NCBI GenBank assembly: GCA_964390465.1
Contig: CAYMIJ010000038.1
Coordinates: forward strand, 1-8,845
Length of the DNA: 8,845 bases
Source: JADZAI01 sp964390465
GTDB lineage: Bacteria > Pseudomonadota > Alphaproteobacteria > Micropepsales > Micropepsaceae
Direction of reading: 5' to 3'
A program made the position numbers and the translations under genes. Shown here one piece after another: positions 6,151-8,845 of this stretch. Position 1 is the first letter of the stretch. Every line of letters starts with the position of its first letter. The notes beneath the pieces are model-generated. The model did no database searches. It was not told the DNA's origin and worked only from the letters and a program-made list of their open reading frames with translations.

Positions 6151-7588
6151 TGTATTTGAATCGCTGTCGCGCGACCGAGATGTTCGACGTGCAGCAACTA
6201 CACAGAGCCACCTGCTCTTCTTTCATTTCTACTTTGCTCACTATGTAAAATATCCGACCGCGCCATTTCAGCGAGAACTATTTCACCTCACCGAACGACA
6301 AGACATCCGGAACCTGTTTGTGGTCGCATTTCGCGGTTCCGCAAAGTCGACGATCTTCACGATGTCATACCCGCTGTGGGCAATACTCGGAGAACAACAA
6401 AAGCGATTCGTGCTGATTCTCTGCCAGACACAAGCACAAGCAAAGCAACACATGATGAATCTTCGTAGGGAGCTGGAAAGCAATGCACTCCTGAAAAGCG
6501 ACCTCGGGCCATTTCAGGAAGAGAGCAATGAATGGGGATCATCGTCCTTGGTGTTCTCCAATCTCAATGCGCGCATTACCGTCGCCTCATCAGAACAAAG
6601 TATCCGAGGATTGCGACATAACCAGCACCGCCCTGACTTGATAATCGGAGACGATCTTGAAGACATCGCATCAACAAAGACGCGCGACGGTCGCAACAAA
6701 ACATATCAATGGCTCACTGGAGAGGTGGTTCCCGCCGGAGACCGTAGCACACGATTAGTCATCGTTGGTAACCTTTTGCACGAAGACTCGCTTCTGATGC
6801 GTCTCAAAGCAGACATTGAAGAGAAGCGTATCGATGGCGAGTTCAAGGAATATCCGTTGGTAAAAAATGATGTGATTCTGTGGCCAGGCAAATACCCTTC
6901 ACTTGCTGAGATCGAAGACGAAAAAAGAAAATCGGGCAACGTATACGCATGGCAACGAGAGTACCTTCTCAATATCGTTCCTGACGAAGAACAGGTCATC
7001 CACCGTGAATGGATACAGCATTACGATGCACTACCCGTAAACCTCCTTGATGAGTACGGGTACTCACGGCACATGGGTATTCGTGTTGGCGTCGACTTGG
7101 CTATTTCAAAAAGTACGAGTGCTGACTACACTGCAATGGTACAAGGATGGCTCCTGAACGACGGACGAGACACTGTCATCTACATTTTGCCGAATGTCAT
7201 CAATCGAAAAATATCATTTCCCGAGACCGTCGAAATATGTAAAGCGTTGTATGCGACACACAAAGACGAAGAAGGTAGGCGGCCAGAGTTGGTTATTGAA
7301 GACGTTGCGTACCAGAAGGCACTGCCGCAACAACTTGAGAACGAAGGTGTTTACGGGGTGAAAGCCATGCGCCCAGGGAATCACGACAAGCGCAGTCGGC
7401 TGGCACTTACGGCGCATATGATCAAAAGTGGTAAGGTCTTATTTCCACGAACGGGGTGCGAGCAGGTTATCAGTCAGATCGTTCACTTCGGCGTCGAGAA
7501 GCACGACGACCTTGCAGACGCGTTTTCGATACTCGTGCTGAGCGTGATCGAGGATCCACCGAGCATCCCAAGAGTTATTTGGATCTGA
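6128..7588 (+). CDS. terL: Phage-type terminase large subunit, copy 2
   Basis: A 486-residue ATPase-nuclease packaging motor, colinear with copy 1 along almost its whole length but clearly diverged. Walker A reads FRGSAKST (68-75), with Ala instead of Gly before the lysine. Walker B is LIIGDDLED (171-179), the coupling-type motif VGNLL is near 213-217, and the nuclease acids are D323 (VGVDLAIS), E391 (VIEDVAYQ) and D460/D461/D464 (KHDDLAD). Both catalytic sites therefore look usable. I chose ATG 6128 because it matches the likely N-terminus of copy 1; an earlier in-frame start at 6098 lies within terS. It overlaps terS by 23 bases, so the pair is probably coupled. A portal gene usually follows terL in tailed phages, but here the next gene is a convergent membrane protein starting 3 bases later, so the packaging module ends abruptly. 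Confidence 0.92.
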   Translation: MENLLQNDVFESLSRDRDVRRAATTQSHLLFFHFYFAHYVKYPTAPFQRELFHLTERQDIRNLFVVAFRGSAKSTIFTMSYPLWAILGEQQKRFVLILCQTQAQAKQHMMNLRRELESNALLKSDLGPFQEESNEWGSSSLVFSNLNARITVASSEQSIRGLRHNQHRPDLIIGDDLEDIASTKTRDGRNKTYQWLTGEVVPAGDRSTRLVIVGNLLHEDSLLMRLKADIEEKRIDGEFKEYPLVKNDVILWPGKYPSLAEIEDEKRKSGNVYAWQREYLLNIVPDEEQVIHREWIQHYDALPVNLLDEYGYSRHMGIRVGVDLAISKSTSADYTAMVQGWLLNDGRDTVIYILPNVINRKISFPETVEICKALYATHKDEEGRRPELVIEDVAYQKALPQQLENEGVYGVKAMRPGNHDKRSRLALTAHMIKSGKVLFPRTGCEQVISQIVHFGVEKHDDLADAFSILVLSVIEDPPSIPRVIWI

Positions 7589-7591
7589 TGG

Positions 7592-8257
7592 TTATTTCAC
7601 TATCGCGCATCCTTTGACAATGATGTTGCCGAACTTCCCAGAAACTTCACCACTCAAGATAATCTTCTGTCCCTTCGATACCGTGGCGAGTTGTGGCTCA
7701 TCCGATTTCGAGAACATGCACTGCACTTTGTCGATGATGGCGTATTGGTAGCTCTCGAGTGCGATGTACGGGGTATCGAGAATATCCTTGCCGATGGATT
7801 CGACAGTGCCAGTTATCTCAACTTGCTTATTTTTGTATTTTGCGTCGGCTGCGACCTCGTTTGCCTTGTAGGCGTTACTCAACTCGAGTGCAGTTACTTT
7901 GATCGCTTCGACTACTGGGGTTGGCGCAGATTGACCTGTTGTATTGTTTTGCGAATTTGTTGCGGTTGAAGATGGCGGGGTAGTTTTCGGAACAAATGCC
8001 CCCATCACTCCGAGGAGTACTAACACAATCACAATCGTCAATCCGCGTGAAAGCGAGATGTGCAGTTTCTCCGCGATGAAGTCGTACGTAAGTGGTAATA
8101 GTATGACTCCTGCCAAAGTAAGTGCGAGACCCCCGATTGGAGAGGTAAAGAGCATGATAATGCCAGAGACGAGGAACAAGGTTCCAAGGCTCCACGATAC
8201 GATGAGACCAACCGTGACGTGCTTCTTTCCTTCAGATGACTGAGGATTATTTTCCAT
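7592..8257 (-). CDS. Membrane protein with C-terminal OB-fold (tRNA_anti-like)
   Basis: A 221-residue protein with three hydrophobic segments (about 14-36, 41-62 and 72-89), a Pro/Ser/Thr/Asn-rich linker (90-115) and a C-terminal soluble domain (about 120-221). That domain begins ALELSNAYKANEVAADAKYK and continues VEITGTVESIGKDI, which is characteristic of the tRNA_anti-like OB-fold family, often found in membrane or lipoprotein settings in bacteria. The first residues are polar and there is no lipobox. Two cysteines (C180, C217) in the OB domain could pair if it is extracytoplasmic. Family members have no firmly known function, and no nucleic-acid role should be assumed. It is transcribed leftward, convergent with terL copy 2 and probably outside the phage-like block. 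The start ATG at 8257 gives a normal membrane N-terminus. Confidence 0.8.
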   Translation of the reverse strand: MENNPQSSEGKKHVTVGLIVSWSLGTLFLVSGIIMLFTSPIGGLALTLAGVILLPLTYDFIAEKLHISLSRGLTIVIVLVLLGVMGAFVPKTTPPSSTATNSQNNTTGQSAPTPVVEAIKVTALELSNAYKANEVAADAKYKNKQVEITGTVESIGKDILDTPYIALESYQYAIIDKVQCMFSKSDEPQLATVSKGQKIILSGEVSGKFGNIIVKGCAIVK

Positions 8258-8262
8258 ATAGT

Positions 8263-8286
8263 GCGATTACTAAAATTTATAATCGC
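8263..8286. promoter_or_regulatory. Inverted repeat over a putative promoter
   Basis: GCGATTA (8263-8269) and TAATCGC (8280-8286) form a perfect 7-bp inverted repeat around a 10-base AT-rich centre. On the minus strand the centre contains TATAAA (8281-8276), which would place +1 near 8269, 12 bases before the OB-fold gene start. On the plus strand it contains a perfect TATAAT (8278-8283). Neither has a good -35. The arrangement is that of a repressor operator over a possible divergent promoter, but it could also be a small hairpin. Confidence 0.4.
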
Positions 8287-8493
8287 CTCCTAGGAAAACG
8301 GACTTTGGAAAACACAAAGCCCGCCACCAGGAGGCCTTGCGGCCCTATACAAGTTTCCCTGTATAACATTAGGCATGCCCTGAATGACGGGTTCTCTATG
8401 CCTAATGATTTGAGACCATGCCGCCGATTTCTCGATGGTTTAGGTCCTAGCCCCTTGCGGGGCAATATTCAATTTTTGTACACAAAGGTACAG
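8285..8493 (+). ncRNA. Candidate structured RNA: run of consecutive hairpins
   Basis: Stems follow one another almost without gaps: GCCTCCT/AGGAGGC (8285-8291/8329-8335) enclosing CTTTG/CAAAG (8303-8307/8315-8319) with CGG/CCG below it; GGCC-TTGC-GGCC (8333-8344, competing with the first stem); TATACA/TGTATA (8346-8351/8360-8365); ATTAGGCAT/ATGCCTAAT (8368-8376/8398-8406) enclosing GCCC/GGGT; AGACCAT/ATGGTTT (8413-8419/8435-8441) enclosing CGA/TCG; GCCCC-TTGC-GGGGC (8450-8463); TGTAC/GTACA (8477-8481/8488-8492). G-U pairs in some stems favour a plus-strand transcript. It shows no conserved tmRNA ends and no clear RNase P core, and I cannot assign it to a known RNA class. A 126-codon open frame runs through it but resembles nothing and is interrupted by these palindromes. 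Confidence 0.45.
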
Positions 8494-8629
8494 ATACATC
8501 TTACCAATAATCATCGACCATTACCATTACTAGCTTACATTCGGGCGGTTGCGAAGGGGGTTGCCAACAGTACGCTTTCGGAAGACTTTATGAAGATTTC
8601 ACCTTTCATGGAGTAACCTTAAAGAAGAA

Positions 8630-8683
8630 GTGTGGAGCGAGCGTGTGCCAAGAGTATCGACCCCTTGGCATACTGCTCTGCAC
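8630..8683 (+). promoter_or_regulatory. Long hairpin in the leader of the COG4705-type gene
   Basis: GTGTGGAGC (8630-8638) pairs with GCTCTGCAC (8675-8683), and GTGTGCCAAG (8643-8652) with CTTGGCATAC (8664-8673). That makes 19 pairs, three of them G-U, with an internal loop of GAGC against T and an 11-base apical loop. The G-U pairs would be A-C mismatches on the other strand, so a plus-strand RNA is favoured. It ends 29 bases before the next gene and lacks a following T-run, so it is not a rightward terminator. A cis-acting leader element is possible. The stretch 8494-8629 before it shows only weak small hairpins and no gene. Confidence 0.45.
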
Positions 8684-8712
8684 AAACTAAAAATTACTAA
8701 TCCATTTTTTAT

Positions 8713-8845
8713 ATGAAAATAGCCAAAAGCGACACAAGTGGTCCCATGTCTTTCAGTCGAGAGCTACTCAACAAAGTACCGGAAATCACACTGTATTTTT
8801 GGATCATCAAAGTTTTGTGCACGACCGTAGGAGAAACCGCCGCAG
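8713..8845 (+). CDS. Partial CDS, COG4705-type membrane protein
   Basis: An ATG at 8713 opens a frame of 44 codons that continues past the window edge. The product contains LLNKVPEITLYFWIIKVLCT followed by TVGETAA. This 'KVPExTxYFWxIKxLxTTxGETA' pattern is typical of the N-terminus of COG4705 proteins, uncharacterised multi-pass membrane proteins whose first helix begins here. An internal ATG at 8746 is an alternative start only 12 residues before the conserved part. No Shine-Dalgarno is seen; T-rich sequence precedes the start. Function is unknown; family recognition is fairly good despite truncation. Confidence 0.7.
   Translation, partial: MKIAKSDTSGPMSFSRELLNKVPEITLYFWIIKVLCTTVGETAA

Noticed and set aside
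8236..8616. 126-codon rightward open frame
   Set aside because: It starts inside the OB-fold gene, resembles no protein family, has no ribosome binding site and is built over a run of palindromes better explained as RNA or DNA structure.
8258..8629. tmRNA or RNase P RNA on either strand
   Set aside because: Short words such as AGAACCC and AAAGTCCG occur on the minus strand, but in the wrong order for RNase P. The conserved tRNA-like tmRNA ends are missing.

Overview
The window looks like a genomic island in a small-genome bacterium, most likely of the Patescibacteria/CPR (Parcubacteria-like) group. This is an inference: none of the starts I checked has a clear Shine-Dalgarno sequence, some -10 elements sit exactly where they would give leaderless mRNAs, the intergenic DNA is full of palindromes, and TGA is used as a normal stop (genetic code 11). 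No marker gene in the window settles the taxonomy.

Layout. Bases 1-784 hold a leftward, AT-rich pair: the first codons of an unidentified gene (1-52) and a DUF5672-type putative glycosyltransferase (59-784). Bases 785-1297 contain no credible gene. They hold a dense cluster of perfect hairpins (810-1020), two tandem inverted repeats (1063-1157) and a 12-nt periodic repeat (1240-1271). Bases 1298-7588 hold a rightward block of phage-like DNA-packaging and DNA-modification genes: a large terminase (TerL copy 1), a winged-helix protein of unknown role, a ParB-domain/DNA methyltransferase fusion, a second DNA methyltransferase, a small-terminase-like HTH protein, and a second, divergent large terminase (TerL copy 2). 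The last four genes overlap end to start and look like one translationally coupled operon, probably driven by a promoter at 3677-3705.

Bases 7592-8257 hold a leftward gene, convergent with TerL copy 2, for a three-helix membrane protein with an OB-fold (tRNA_anti-like) tail. Bases 8258-8712 lack a credible gene but contain a run of consecutive hairpins (8285-8493), a candidate structured RNA, and a long imperfect hairpin (8630-8683). The latter lies just before a truncated COG4705-type membrane protein gene that begins at 8713 and runs off the window.

How the genes may work together. A small terminase binds DNA, a large terminase translocates and cuts it, and the methyltransferases may mark or protect the element's DNA. 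Two complete TerLs with intact ATPase and nuclease motifs, two MTases and one TerS occur with no portal, capsid, protease, integrase or lysis gene in view. The block ends 3 bases from a gene of ordinary cellular type. It is either a prophage/satellite remnant or a compact domesticated packaging/modification module; the sequence alone does not decide. This cassette and the two structured intergenic regions are the parts most worth a second look.
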